DNA of 64,000 bases from Bacteroidales bacterium UBA5197. Lineage in GTDB: Bacteria > Bacteroidota > Bacteroidia > Bacteroidales > Lentimicrobiaceae. The position numbers and the translations under genes were made by a program. The stretch spans positions 39,929 to 103,928 of the forward strand of contig DHVX01000049.1 of the NCBI GenBank assembly GCA_002412885.1. The letters are read 5' to 3'. Below are positions 1 to 7,174 of this stretch, in pieces; positions within the stretch are counted from its first letter, which is position 1, and every line of letters starts with the position of its first letter. The notes beneath the pieces were generated by a model that had not been told where the DNA came from, searched no databases, and saw only the letters and a list, made by a program, of their open reading frames with translations.

Positions 1-1
1 A

Positions 2-448
2 TCGGGTATGGGTGCTGAACTGGGATCGATGAAAGTAACGGAGCAGATTGAAGCCATGGAAGTGTCCTCAACAAATCCCATAAGATTTTTAGTGGTTACA
101 AGGGTATTGGCTGCAACAATTATGATACCCTTACTGGTTTTGTATGCCGATGCTTTTGGTATTCTGGCCAGTTGGGGAGGTGCAAATATCAAAGGAGATG
201 TTACCCTTTCGCTCTTTTTTGCCCAGGCTTTTAAAGTGGTTGGTTTTATGGATTTATTTCCTGCAACCATCAAAACGTTTTTCTTTGGCGCTGTCATCGG
301 ATTTGTCGGGTGTTATAAAGGCTATCATGCAGGACGTGGAACAGAAAGTGTTGGCGTAGCTGCAAATTCTGCCGTAGTTCTGGCATCACTGCTGGTGCTT
401 GTTGTAGATATGATTGCAGTACAAATAACTGATATGCTGGTATTATGA
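2..448 (+). CDS. mlaE: MlaE-family ABC lipid transporter permease (5' end cut by window)
   Basis: Inner-membrane permease of an Mla-type phospholipid transport system; with the ATPase MlaF and the MCE protein MlaD it moves lipids between inner and outer membrane. The reading frame is open to the window edge, so only the C-terminal part (about 148 residues of an expected ~250) is visible. It shows the family signature AELGSMKVTEQIEAM at its start, then hydrophobic segments near window residues 30-50, 80-105 and 120-145. The ATG at position 8 lies inside the conserved motif and is not the true start. The stop codon overlaps the start of the ATPase gene by 4 nt (ATGA), typical of translational coupling. 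The family call is firm; which lipid is carried, and in which direction, cannot be told from sequence. Confidence 0.93.
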   Translation, partial: SGMGAELGSMKVTEQIEAMEVSSTNPIRFLVVTRVLAATIMIPLLVLYADAFGILASWGGANIKGDVTLSLFFAQAFKVVGFMDLFPATIKTFFFGAVIGFVGCYKGYHAGRGTESVGVAANSAVVLASLLVLVVDMIAVQITDMLVL

Positions 449-1227
449 ACTCTGACAAAGCCGTGACCTTAAATACAAACCAATCAGTCGAAAAGCAGGC
501 TGAATCGGTTATCTCTATAAATAATCTGCAAAAATCATTCGGGAAACTGCAGGTTTTATCAGATGCATCATTGAACCTTTATAAAGGTGAAAACCTCGTT
601 GTTCTTGGAAAATCCGGGACCGGGAAATCAGTTCTTATTAAGTGTATTGTTGGCTTATTGAACTACGATGGCGGAACCATTGATGTTTTCGGCAAAAATG
701 TGAAAACCCTGAGCAGAAAAGAGCTTGGCGAATTACGACAAAAAGTCGGGTTTCTTTTTCAGAGTGGCGCATTGTATGATTCTATGACAGTAAAACAGAA
801 TCTGGAATTTCCGTTGGTCAGGCTTAAAAAGGATCTCTCAGCAGAAGAAAGGGAAGACAAGATAAATGAGGTGCTGGAAAATGTCGGACTACCGAATGTG
901 AAAGATAAAATGCCTTCGGAATTATCCGGCGGTATGCGCAAACGCATCAGTCTGGCCCGTACCATTGTTGTAGATCCGATGATTATGCTGTATGACGAGC
1001 CCACAACCGGACTCGATCCGGTGACCTCTGACGAAATCAGCTCACTCATCAACGATGTGCAGGAGAAATACAAAACTTCTTCCATCATCATTACCCACGA
1101 TATAAAGTGCGCGCTCAAAACAGCAAACCGCATCATTATGCTTGACGCAGGATCTGTTTACAAGGAAGGAACTGTGAAAGATTTCGAAGATTCTGACGAT
1201 CCTGTAATTCAGGCTTTCTTTCTATAG
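445..1227 (+). CDS. mlaF: MlaF-family ABC transporter ATP-binding protein
   Basis: Cytoplasmic ATPase that powers the MlaE permease. All nucleotide-binding motifs are present: Walker A GKSGTGKS (residues 55-62), Q-loop around FLFQSG, signature LSGGMRKR (from about 160), Walker B LYDEPTTGLDP with D184/E185, and the switch histidine in ITHD. The signature form LSGGMRKR is characteristic of MlaF/Ttg2A proteins. The 260-residue length is normal; the first ~20 residues are a short polar extension before the ABC core. The gene overlaps mlaE by 4 nt and is followed 69 bp later by the MCE-domain gene, so the three form one operon. No MlaB-like STAS partner or MlaC-like periplasmic carrier is seen in the visible part. 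Confidence 0.95.
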   Translation: MNSDKAVTLNTNQSVEKQAESVISINNLQKSFGKLQVLSDASLNLYKGENLVVLGKSGTGKSVLIKCIVGLLNYDGGTIDVFGKNVKTLSRKELGELRQKVGFLFQSGALYDSMTVKQNLEFPLVRLKKDLSAEEREDKINEVLENVGLPNVKDKMPSELSGGMRKRISLARTIVVDPMIMLYDEPTTGLDPVTSDEISSLINDVQEKYKTSSIIITHDIKCALKTANRIIMLDAGSVYKEGTVKDFEDSDDPVIQAFFL

Positions 1228-1296
1228 GTTTTAAATTGACTTTAAACCGATTTAAGCTGATTTTTTCAAGTACGAATTACTGCAAAAACTAACAAA

Positions 1297-2286
1297 ATGG
1301 ATACACACACTCAAAAATTTAAAGTTCGCCTTGGACTGTTTGTCATCGGAGGACTTGCACTTTTCACCATCGCCATTTTTATTATAGGGAAACAGAAAAA
1401 TTTGTTTAACCCTGTTTTCAAACTTACCACTACATTTTACAACGTAAGTGGATTGCAGGTAGGCAATAACATAAGATTCTCGGGTATAAGTGTCGGAACT
1501 GTGGATAGAATTTCCATCATCAACGATTCAACGGTAAAAGTTGAAATGTTGGTCAGAAAAGAGGTTCAGCAATTTATAAAAACCGACTGCGGAGTTGCCA
1601 TTGGTTCGGAAGGGCTCATCGGCGACCGGCTGCTGATAATTACCCAGGGTAGTACAAATGCACCTATGGCGAAGGATGGGCAACACCTTACTTCGACCGA
1701 ACCTGTTGAAACGGATGCCATTATTGCCAGTCTGCAGGTAACTTCGGCCAGTGTCGAAGTAGTAGCCAGTCAACTAGCAGAGGTGATGACAAATATTAAC
1801 TCAGGAAAGGGTACCCTTGGCAGGTTGATTCAGGATTCAACCATTGCTGAAGATATTAACCAGACCATCCTTAACTTTAAAGAAAGTTCTACCCGATTGA
1901 ATGAAACCATGGAGACTTCACGGCAAAATGTGGCTGATATTATGACAAGTTTAAAGGTTACAACCAACAATACCGAAGGCATTACAAAGCAACTTGAGAG
2001 AAGTATGATCGAAATCAATGAAGGCAATGGAACCCTTGGAAGGTTGATTTACGATACCATTATAGCCGGCAACATTAACAGTACCATCTATAATCTCAAC
2101 AAAACTACTGAAAGTTTAAATTCAACCATTGATGCCTTCCAGCATAGTTTATTATTGAGGGGAATGTTCAGAAAGAAAGCTGAAGCCGAGGAATTAAAAA
2201 GAATAGAGGAGGCTAAGCAATTGGACAAGGAAGACAAAAAAGCCAAAAAAGAAGAAGAAGCAAAAGAAGAAATAGAAGAAAAGTAG
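1297..2286 (+). CDS. mlaD: MlaD-like MCE-domain protein
   Basis: Periplasmic lipid-binding MCE protein anchored in the inner membrane, the substrate-binding part of the Mla transporter. One N-terminal transmembrane helix (about residues 12-30) is followed by an MCE domain (about 38-115, with YNVSGLQVGNNIRFSGISVG). After it come two long helical stretches that contain a repeated phrase, NSGKGTLGRLIQDSTIAEDI and NEGNGTLGRLIYDTIIAGNI, then a highly charged Lys/Glu tail. At 329 residues it is longer than E. coli MlaD (about 180) because of this C-terminal extension, which could oligomerise or reach across the periplasm. Position directly after mlaEF supports the assignment. Fourth-component proteins such as MlaA or MlaC are not recognisable nearby. 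Confidence 0.9.
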   Translation: MDTHTQKFKVRLGLFVIGGLALFTIAIFIIGKQKNLFNPVFKLTTTFYNVSGLQVGNNIRFSGISVGTVDRISIINDSTVKVEMLVRKEVQQFIKTDCGVAIGSEGLIGDRLLIITQGSTNAPMAKDGQHLTSTEPVETDAIIASLQVTSASVEVVASQLAEVMTNINSGKGTLGRLIQDSTIAEDINQTILNFKESSTRLNETMETSRQNVADIMTSLKVTTNNTEGITKQLERSMIEINEGNGTLGRLIYDTIIAGNINSTIYNLNKTTESLNSTIDAFQHSLLLRGMFRKKAEAEELKRIEEAKQLDKEDKKAKKEEEAKEEIEEK

Positions 2287-2338
2287 TAATTGTCACCACA
2301 AATAAAATGCGGTTTAGATCGCTTAAAATGGGAAGCAA

Positions 2339-4180
2339 ATGCGGGTCAAAACTGTTTTTATAATCTTGTTGGTCTCAGTTTATGCAGGTGATTTTGCCTG
2401 GGCGCAGCAACCGGATGTTAAAAATGACTCAACCCTTAAATATGAAAACATTGAAGCCTATCATGACCAAAGGAGATTTACCCGGTTTATGTACCGTTTG
2501 TTTTTTAAGCCGGTAGGGGTAAGCACTGGTAAAAAAGACGCAAAAAGAAAAACTGCGAAAAGGCCATTGCAGAAACCATACAGTTCATTCGAGGGGAAAA
2601 CCATCAGGCATATAAACATTGAAACACTTGATCCTTTTGGATTCTCTATTGGGGATACCATAAAATCATATCCGAATCTTCTTTCAAGAGCCGGCAACCG
2701 GATTCATATTCAATCCCGCCCTGCCACAATCCGGAATCTATTGCTTATACAAGAGAATCAGATTTTCGATTCATTGCTGGTAAAGGAATCGGAACGGCTG
2801 ATTCGGAAAAGAAATTATGTTACAGATGTTGATTTTTATGTGCGTGTTGTTTCCGGAAAATCCGACTCTGTTGATGTTTTTATCCGTGAGCTCGACAAAT
2901 GGAGCATCATTCCGAATGTCGCACTCACTGAAGCGCGAATCACTTTTAAACTGACGGAACAGAATTTTCTGGGTCTGGGTCATGAAATCCGGGATGGACT
3001 TACATGGCGACATAAAACCGGGAACTTTTCAAATACTGCCGGTTACTTTATCCCCAATATCCGCAACACTTATATAAATTCAACTTTCCAACTGGGTACC
3101 GATGAATTCCGGAATTTTATCAGCAGAGTTGCCATTGAACGGCCGTTTTATTCCGCCCTCACAAAGTGGGCCGGGGGCATCGATTTCATGCAACAGGCGC
3201 GGCAGGTGTATATGTACACGGGCGATACAATTCCATCACTTCAGCCCATAAAGTATAATTCGCAGGATTATTGGGCTGGCTATTCAACACAGCTTTTTAA
3301 TGGAAGTTCCGAAAATATCCGAACCACACGTCTGGTTTCTGCCATCAGGTACGTAAAAATCAGGTACCTAGAAAAACCTGATTGGATAGGTGAGGGCCAA
3401 TCACCTTATTTTAATGAAAATTTTTATCTGGCAAGTGTTGGAATATCAAAGCGGAGGTATATTCAGGATAAGTATGTTTTTCAACTCGGGCTAACTGAAG
3501 ATATTCCGTTTGGAAAGGTGTACAGCATTATAGGTGGATTCGGGCAAAGAGATAATTTACCCAGCAAATACCTGGGATTTCGGGTTTCATCAGGTAATTT
3601 CCATAAGTGGGGGTATTTTGGCTCTAATTTTGAATTTGGAACATTTATCAATAAATCACAACTCAGCCAGGGTGCTTTTTCAGTAGGAGCCATGTACTTT
3701 TCCGGACTAAGAGAAATCGGAACCTGGAAATTCAGGCAATTTGTGAAACCTCAGCTTATTATTGGTATAAACCGATTACTAAACGACAGTTTAACGATCA
3801 ATGATGGTTATGGAATCGATGGATTTAACAGTCCTTCGCTTTCAGGCACCAGCAGGATGCTTCTCACTTTGCAAACACAATCATACAGTCCCTGGGATTT
3901 TATCGGATTCCGGTTCGGGCCATATCTGATTTGTTCTTTTGGTATGCTGGGTGATCAGGCTGATGGATTTAAAAACAGCAAAGTGTATTCCCAATTCGGA
4001 ATTGGAGTATTAATCAAGAATGAAAGTCTTGTCATGAATACATTTCAGATTTCAATCGCTTTTTACCCTTCAATTCCGGGCAAAGGACAAAGTATTTTCA
4101 AGCTGAATCCATTTGAAACTACTAATTTCGGTTTTAGTGATTTCGAAACCGGGAAACCGTCGGCAATTTTATTTCAATAA
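2339..4180 (+). CDS. POTRA/beta-barrel outer-membrane protein (BamA/TamA-like superfamily)
   Basis: Predicted outer-membrane protein of 613 residues. A signal peptide occupies about residues 1-22 (hydrophobic core, ending near AWAQ). A charged linker rich in Lys and Arg follows, then a region (about 85-200) patterned like a POTRA domain, with alternating strands and helices and the phrase VDVFIRELDKWSII. The remaining ~400 residues are alternating aromatic and polar strands with many Gly and Tyr, as in a transmembrane beta-barrel of the BamA/Omp85 type. It starts 52 bp after mlaD in the same direction, so it is probably co-transcribed. That context suggests an outer-membrane partner for MCE-mediated lipid transport, but this is inference. 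The protein does not end in the usual terminal aromatic-X-Phe barrel signal, closing instead with SAILFQ. Confidence 0.7.
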   Translation: MRVKTVFIILLVSVYAGDFAWAQQPDVKNDSTLKYENIEAYHDQRRFTRFMYRLFFKPVGVSTGKKDAKRKTAKRPLQKPYSSFEGKTIRHINIETLDPFGFSIGDTIKSYPNLLSRAGNRIHIQSRPATIRNLLLIQENQIFDSLLVKESERLIRKRNYVTDVDFYVRVVSGKSDSVDVFIRELDKWSIIPNVALTEARITFKLTEQNFLGLGHEIRDGLTWRHKTGNFSNTAGYFIPNIRNTYINSTFQLGTDEFRNFISRVAIERPFYSALTKWAGGIDFMQQARQVYMYTGDTIPSLQPIKYNSQDYWAGYSTQLFNGSSENIRTTRLVSAIRYVKIRYLEKPDWIGEGQSPYFNENFYLASVGISKRRYIQDKYVFQLGLTEDIPFGKVYSIIGGFGQRDNLPSKYLGFRVSSGNFHKWGYFGSNFEFGTFINKSQLSQGAFSVGAMYFSGLREIGTWKFRQFVKPQLIIGINRLLNDSLTINDGYGIDGFNSPSLSGTSRMLLTLQTQSYSPWDFIGFRFGPYLICSFGMLGDQADGFKNSKVYSQFGIGVLIKNESLVMNTFQISIAFYPSIPGKGQSIFKLNPFETTNFGFSDFETGKPSAILFQ

Positions 4181-4190
4181 CCTAAATAAG

Positions 4191-5201
4191 ATGGAACCTA
4201 CTACAGTAACAATAACTACAACAGTATCACCAACTACTAATGCATCACCAAGAGGGTTTAGAAACTCATCAGTTAAAATTTGGTATCTTATCAGAGAAAC
4301 ATTCAGTGAATTCATCGATGACAATGGGATGAAACTAAGCGCTGCTCTCTCCTATTATACCATTTTTTCACTGCCTCCATTGCTTATCATTATCATAAGC
4401 CTGAGTAGTATCTTTTTTGGTGAAGAAGCAGTGCGTGGCGAAATTTTCGGGCAGATTAACGGTTTGGTAGGCAGCGATGCCGCACTTCAGATACAGGATA
4501 TCATTAAAAATGTTAAATTATCGCACAGCAGTAAATTTGCAACTTTTTTGGGTGTGGGTTTTCTTCTGATTGGTGCATCGGGTGTGTTTGCTGAGATTCA
4601 GGACTCTATAAATTACATCTGGGGAATTAAGGCCAAGCCAAAGCGCGGTATTGTCAAGTTTCTGATTAACCGCCTGATGTCATTCTCAATGATAGGCTCC
4701 GTAGGATTTCTATTGTTGGTTGGTCTGATTGTCAACTCATTGATGGATGTTCTAAGCAGACAACTGGCAGAGTATTTTCCAAAGGATACTGTTTACTTGT
4801 TTTACATTCTGAATATCTTGATTGTCTTCCTCATTATTACACTGCTTTTTACAGTCATCTTTAAAACCTTACCTGATGGAAAAGTGGTACTAAAGGATTG
4901 CGTTATTGGCGCAGCTTTTACAACTTTTCTTTTTATGATCGGAAAATTTGGTATTGGCGCTTACCTCAGCCGGTCGGTTATTGCTTCCTGGTATGGCGCG
5001 ACTGGTTCGATAATACTGATTCTGGTTTGGGTATATTACTCAGCAATCATACTGTATGTTGGGGCCGAATTTACCAAAGTTTATGCCATCACACACGGAA
5101 AAAAGATAATACCAAACGCCTATTCGGTTCAGATTGTAAAAGAAAAAATCGAAATTGAACCGGTCAGAATGCCGAACAAATCAAAACGGGCAAAAAGATA
5201 A
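4191..5201 (+). CDS. YihY/BrkB family inner-membrane protein
   Basis: Integral membrane protein of the YihY/UPF0761 family (formerly misnamed ribonuclease BN); its biochemical role is not established. I chose the ATG at 4191 rather than the in-frame upstream start at 4113 because the latter would overlap the preceding gene by 68 nt, and 4191 gives a normal 336-residue protein. After a Thr-rich N-terminus come the family segments KLSAALSYYTIFSLPPLLI, the first long helix, then helices near 135-160, 185-210, 220-245, 255-280 and 285-310. The conserved SWYGATGSIILILVWVYYSA stretch and a basic C-terminal tail are also typical. The gene is 10 bp downstream of the barrel gene and is followed by a strong hairpin terminator, so it probably ends the mla operon. 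Confidence 0.9.
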   Translation: MEPTTVTITTTVSPTTNASPRGFRNSSVKIWYLIRETFSEFIDDNGMKLSAALSYYTIFSLPPLLIIIISLSSIFFGEEAVRGEIFGQINGLVGSDAALQIQDIIKNVKLSHSSKFATFLGVGFLLIGASGVFAEIQDSINYIWGIKAKPKRGIVKFLINRLMSFSMIGSVGFLLLVGLIVNSLMDVLSRQLAEYFPKDTVYLFYILNILIVFLIITLLFTVIFKTLPDGKVVLKDCVIGAAFTTFLFMIGKFGIGAYLSRSVIASWYGATGSIILILVWVYYSAIILYVGAEFTKVYAITHGKKIIPNAYSVQIVKEKIEIEPVRMPNKSKRAKR

Positions 5202-5251
5202 ATTGATGAAGACGTAATAGTTTTCAAGAAGACCAGTAAATACCAAACACA

Positions 5252-5293
5252 AAAGTTGCAACGAACCGGATTTGTCCGGCTCGTTGCAACTTT
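5252..5293. terminator. Bidirectional intrinsic terminator
   Basis: A 13-bp perfect stem (5252-5264 pairs with 5281-5293) continues, after a single A/C mismatch, into a CCGG/CCGG stem with a 6-nt loop. It lies between the convergent YihY gene and the small minus-strand membrane gene. The minus-strand copy is followed by the T-rich TTTTGTGTTT; the plus side is less T-rich. It probably stops transcription from both directions. Confidence 0.8.
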
Positions 5294-5320
5294 AAAATTA
5301 AGTTTACAGCTTAAAACGTA

Positions 5321-5515
5321 TTATGATTCATCTTTGGTAGTACGAACCAGGCTGATACCTGAAACAAAAAATATCAGACCCAGAATTCCGTAAATTATCA
5401 AAGGTTTGAGACCGGATGTACCTGCTGAGTTGCCGGCAAATAATACAGCTGCGTAAATCATGCCGACAATCCCAAGGATTGTTAGTATTCCGCCAAAGAT
5501 TCTTTTGAGATTCAT
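5321..5515 (-). CDS. Small two-helix membrane protein
   Basis: A 64-residue protein with two transmembrane helices (about residues 5-25 and 35-57) separated by a short Ser/Gly loop, ending in a charged tail (RTTKDES). I start it at the ATG at 5515, giving MNLKRIFGGILTILGIVG; a longer reading frame to 5584 would add 23 residues that look like untranslated leader. It resembles the small hypothetical membrane proteins common in Bacteroidota stress-type clusters, but I do not recognise a named family. It lies 111 bp downstream of the Thivi_2564-like gene on the same strand and just before the bidirectional terminator, so one transcript may carry both. Confidence 0.65.
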   Translation of the reverse strand: MNLKRIFGGILTILGIVGMIYAAVLFAGNSAGTSGLKPLIIYGILGLIFFVSGISLVRTTKDES

Positions 5516-5626
5516 GTTTAGTTTTTTTAGGATTGGGTTCAACAGAAAACTGTTTTGATCAGGCCAACTGCTTTCTGATGTCAATCAGTCGATAATCAGC
5601 AGGTTGTAATCTTAATGATTGAAGTT

Positions 5627-5812
5627 TTAAACAGTTATGTTCGCCAACGAATCTAGAAGCCCAAATGCATTTAAGAGCCAGATGATGACAAGAATAACGA
5701 CCAGAATATTCAGTATCGACTTTATCTTTCTGTCCATGGGGATGAAAGAATTTACAAGCCAGAGCAATACTCCAACAACAATCAGAACAAGCAGAATTGT
5801 TACAAGTGACAT
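5627..5812 (-). CDS. Thivi_2564-family small membrane protein
   Basis: A 61-residue protein that is almost entirely two hydrophobic helices (about 3-23 and 34-53) joined by the conserved loop NSFIPMDRKIKSILN. That loop and spacing match the family annotated as Thivi_2564 membrane proteins; the function is unknown. Such proteins often accompany general-stress or envelope-stress genes. The promoter region is unusual: a -7 box on the minus strand at 5836-5843 lacks a -33 TTG, and tandem 12-bp repeats occupy that region instead, which points to activator-dependent expression, perhaps by the divergent AraC gene at 6111. Confidence 0.8.
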   Translation of the reverse strand: MSLVTILLVLIVVGVLLWLVNSFIPMDRKIKSILNILVVILVIIWLLNAFGLLDSLANITV

Positions 5813-5835
5813 AATATATGGTTTTTAAGTTATGT

Positions 5836-5843
5836 CAAAGGTA
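5836..5843 (-). promoter_or_regulatory. Bacteroidota -7 promoter box for the Thivi_2564-like gene
   Basis: On the minus strand this reads TACCTTTG, a perfect match to TAnnTTTG, 23 bp before the start codon at 5812. No TTG is found 19-21 bp upstream, where the -33 element should be; the first of two direct repeats is there instead. Confidence 0.6.
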
Positions 5844-5861
5844 GATAGCTGCCGGCCTTCG

Positions 5862-5894
5862 TATGTTATATAAATAATCAAATATGTTATATAA
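5862..5894. promoter_or_regulatory. Two phased direct repeats, candidate activator operator
   Basis: TATGTTATATAA occurs twice without mismatch, at 5862-5873 and 5883-5894, so the start-to-start distance is 21 bp, two turns of the helix. The proximal copy lies about 19 bp upstream of the -7 box of the small membrane gene, where an AraC-type activator would contact RNA polymerase. An inverted 11-bp copy is found at 6083-6093, close to the AraC gene. The regulator bound is inferred, not shown. Confidence 0.6.
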
Positions 5895-6082
5895 TTCACA
5901 CATACCATCTTACATAAATAAACAATTGGGATGCTGTTAAGACCTGAAATTAATGATTTGAAAGTGGCGGCGAATATGTTGAATAAATATATCCGGGTAT
6001 TTTATATACGTTATTTCCCGGATTTTATGATTCTGTTAATTTTATACTGAACCTTCTATAATCTCCCTTGTTTATATTTTGG

Positions 6083-6093
6083 TATATAACATA
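6083..6093 (-). promoter_or_regulatory. Inverted copy of the operator repeat in front of the AraC gene
   Basis: TATATAACATA is the exact reverse complement of the first 11 bases of the 5862/5883 repeat. It ends 17 bp before the AraC start codon at 6111, a position suited to autorepression. Confidence 0.5.
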
Positions 6094-6110
6094 TTGATCA
6101 TTTTTTCACC

Positions 6111-6728
6111 ATGAGATTTTACATAAAATATGATTTTAACGCGGCCTGCAAAAAAATTCTGGAGGAGCAACTGGATAAAGCCGGCGTGTCTTATACCTTG
6201 TTGGGTTCCAGAGAAGTTGAAATCAAACAAAGCATTTCAGGAACAAAAATGACTCAGCTGATTGCCGGACTTGGAAATTATGGTATCGAGATTGTCGAAT
6301 CGCAAAAGAATATTCTTGTTCAAAAGATAAAAGATACTATTGTTGAAATGGTAAATCTGGATGAAACACAAACCCCGCTAAGAGCATCAGACTATCTTTC
6401 CGAAAAACTCCAGTATAGTTACGGATATCTATCCAATCTGTTTTCAGAAGTTACTTTTACTTCAATCGAAAATTTTATCATCCTGCAAAAAATCGAAAGG
6501 GCCAAGCAACTGATAACCACTACTGAATTAAGCGTTAGTGAAATAGCCTGGGAGCTGAATTACAGTAGTGTGGCACATTTCTGCACGCAGTTTAAGGGAG
6601 TTACAGGTCTTACACCTACAGTATTTCAGCGGATTATTAAGAAGCGCCGGAAATTGCAGAATGGAGAAACAGATAACGATCTGATCATTGAAATTCAATC
6701 TAAAAACAACATTAATAAAAATCCATAA
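6111..6728 (+). CDS. AraC-family regulator with degenerate HMA-like N-terminus
   Basis: DNA-binding transcription regulator of 205 residues. The C-terminal AraC helix-turn-helix pair (about 85-185) is clear, with SVSEIAWELNYSSVAHFC and FKGVTGLTPTVFQ. The N-terminal ~70 residues resemble a heavy-metal-associated fold seen in a Bacteroidota AraC subgroup: the usual NMxCxxC reads DFNAAC here, so the first cysteine is Asn10 and only Cys13 remains. Two relatives lie at 11572-12132 and 53889-54530. The gene overlaps the following response regulator by 1 nt, and that gene overlaps a histidine kinase by 4 nt, so the three are translated as a unit. Expression may be self-controlled through the inverted repeat at 6083-6093. 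Confidence 0.85.
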   Translation: MRFYIKYDFNAACKKILEEQLDKAGVSYTLLGSREVEIKQSISGTKMTQLIAGLGNYGIEIVESQKNILVQKIKDTIVEMVNLDETQTPLRASDYLSEKLQYSYGYLSNLFSEVTFTSIENFIILQKIERAKQLITTTELSVSEIAWELNYSSVAHFCTQFKGVTGLTPTVFQRIIKKRRKLQNGETDNDLIIEIQSKNNINKNP

Positions 6729-7174
6729 TGAAAAACGGACCCATCTATGTTTTGCTTGCTGACGATGATGAAGATGACCGTCTTTTTTTTAAGGATGTGT
6801 TTGACGAATTAAAAATCAATACCGTTGTAAACATGGTAAATGACGGGGAGGAGTTGATGAAATACCTTTCCCGGAATGATCATACCTTGCCTCATATGCT
6901 TTTTCTTGATCTGAATATGCCATTTAAAACCGGATTGGAATGCCTTACGGAAATCAAGAAAATGGATCATCTGAAGGAAATGGCAATAGCCATTTATTCC
7001 ACATCGGCATCTGAAAAAGAGATAGAAGAGACCTTTGTAAACGGGGCCAACATCTATATCAAAAAGCCCAGTGATTTCGGCACATTAAAAAAAATTCTGG
7101 CAGATGTGATAACCATCAACTGGCAATATCAAACTTCAGGTTTAAATCGTGATAACTTCTTGTTAAGTATATGA
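6728..7174 (+). CDS. Single-domain response regulator (Rcp1-like)
   Basis: A 148-residue receiver domain without an output domain. Acidic pocket residues are in ADDDEDD (about 11-17), the phosphoacceptor is D61 in FLDLNMP, the conserved Ser/Thr is in IYSTSAS, and the conserved lysine is in IKKPSDF. The sequence belongs to the group that pairs with phytochrome-like or CHASE3 kinases. It overlaps the AraC gene upstream by 1 nt and the kinase gene downstream by 4 nt. With no output domain it presumably acts by protein contact, for instance as a phosphate relay or by modulating its partner kinase. Confidence 0.92.
   Translation: MKNGPIYVLLADDDEDDRLFFKDVFDELKINTVVNMVNDGEELMKYLSRNDHTLPHMLFLDLNMPFKTGLECLTEIKKMDHLKEMAIAIYSTSASEKEIEETFVNGANIYIKKPSDFGTLKKILADVITINWQYQTSGLNRDNFLLSI

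Noticed and set aside
8..448. Reading the first MlaE ATG as the gene start
   Set aside because: It falls inside the conserved AELGSMKVTEQ region and the frame is open to position 2, so the gene continues beyond the window.
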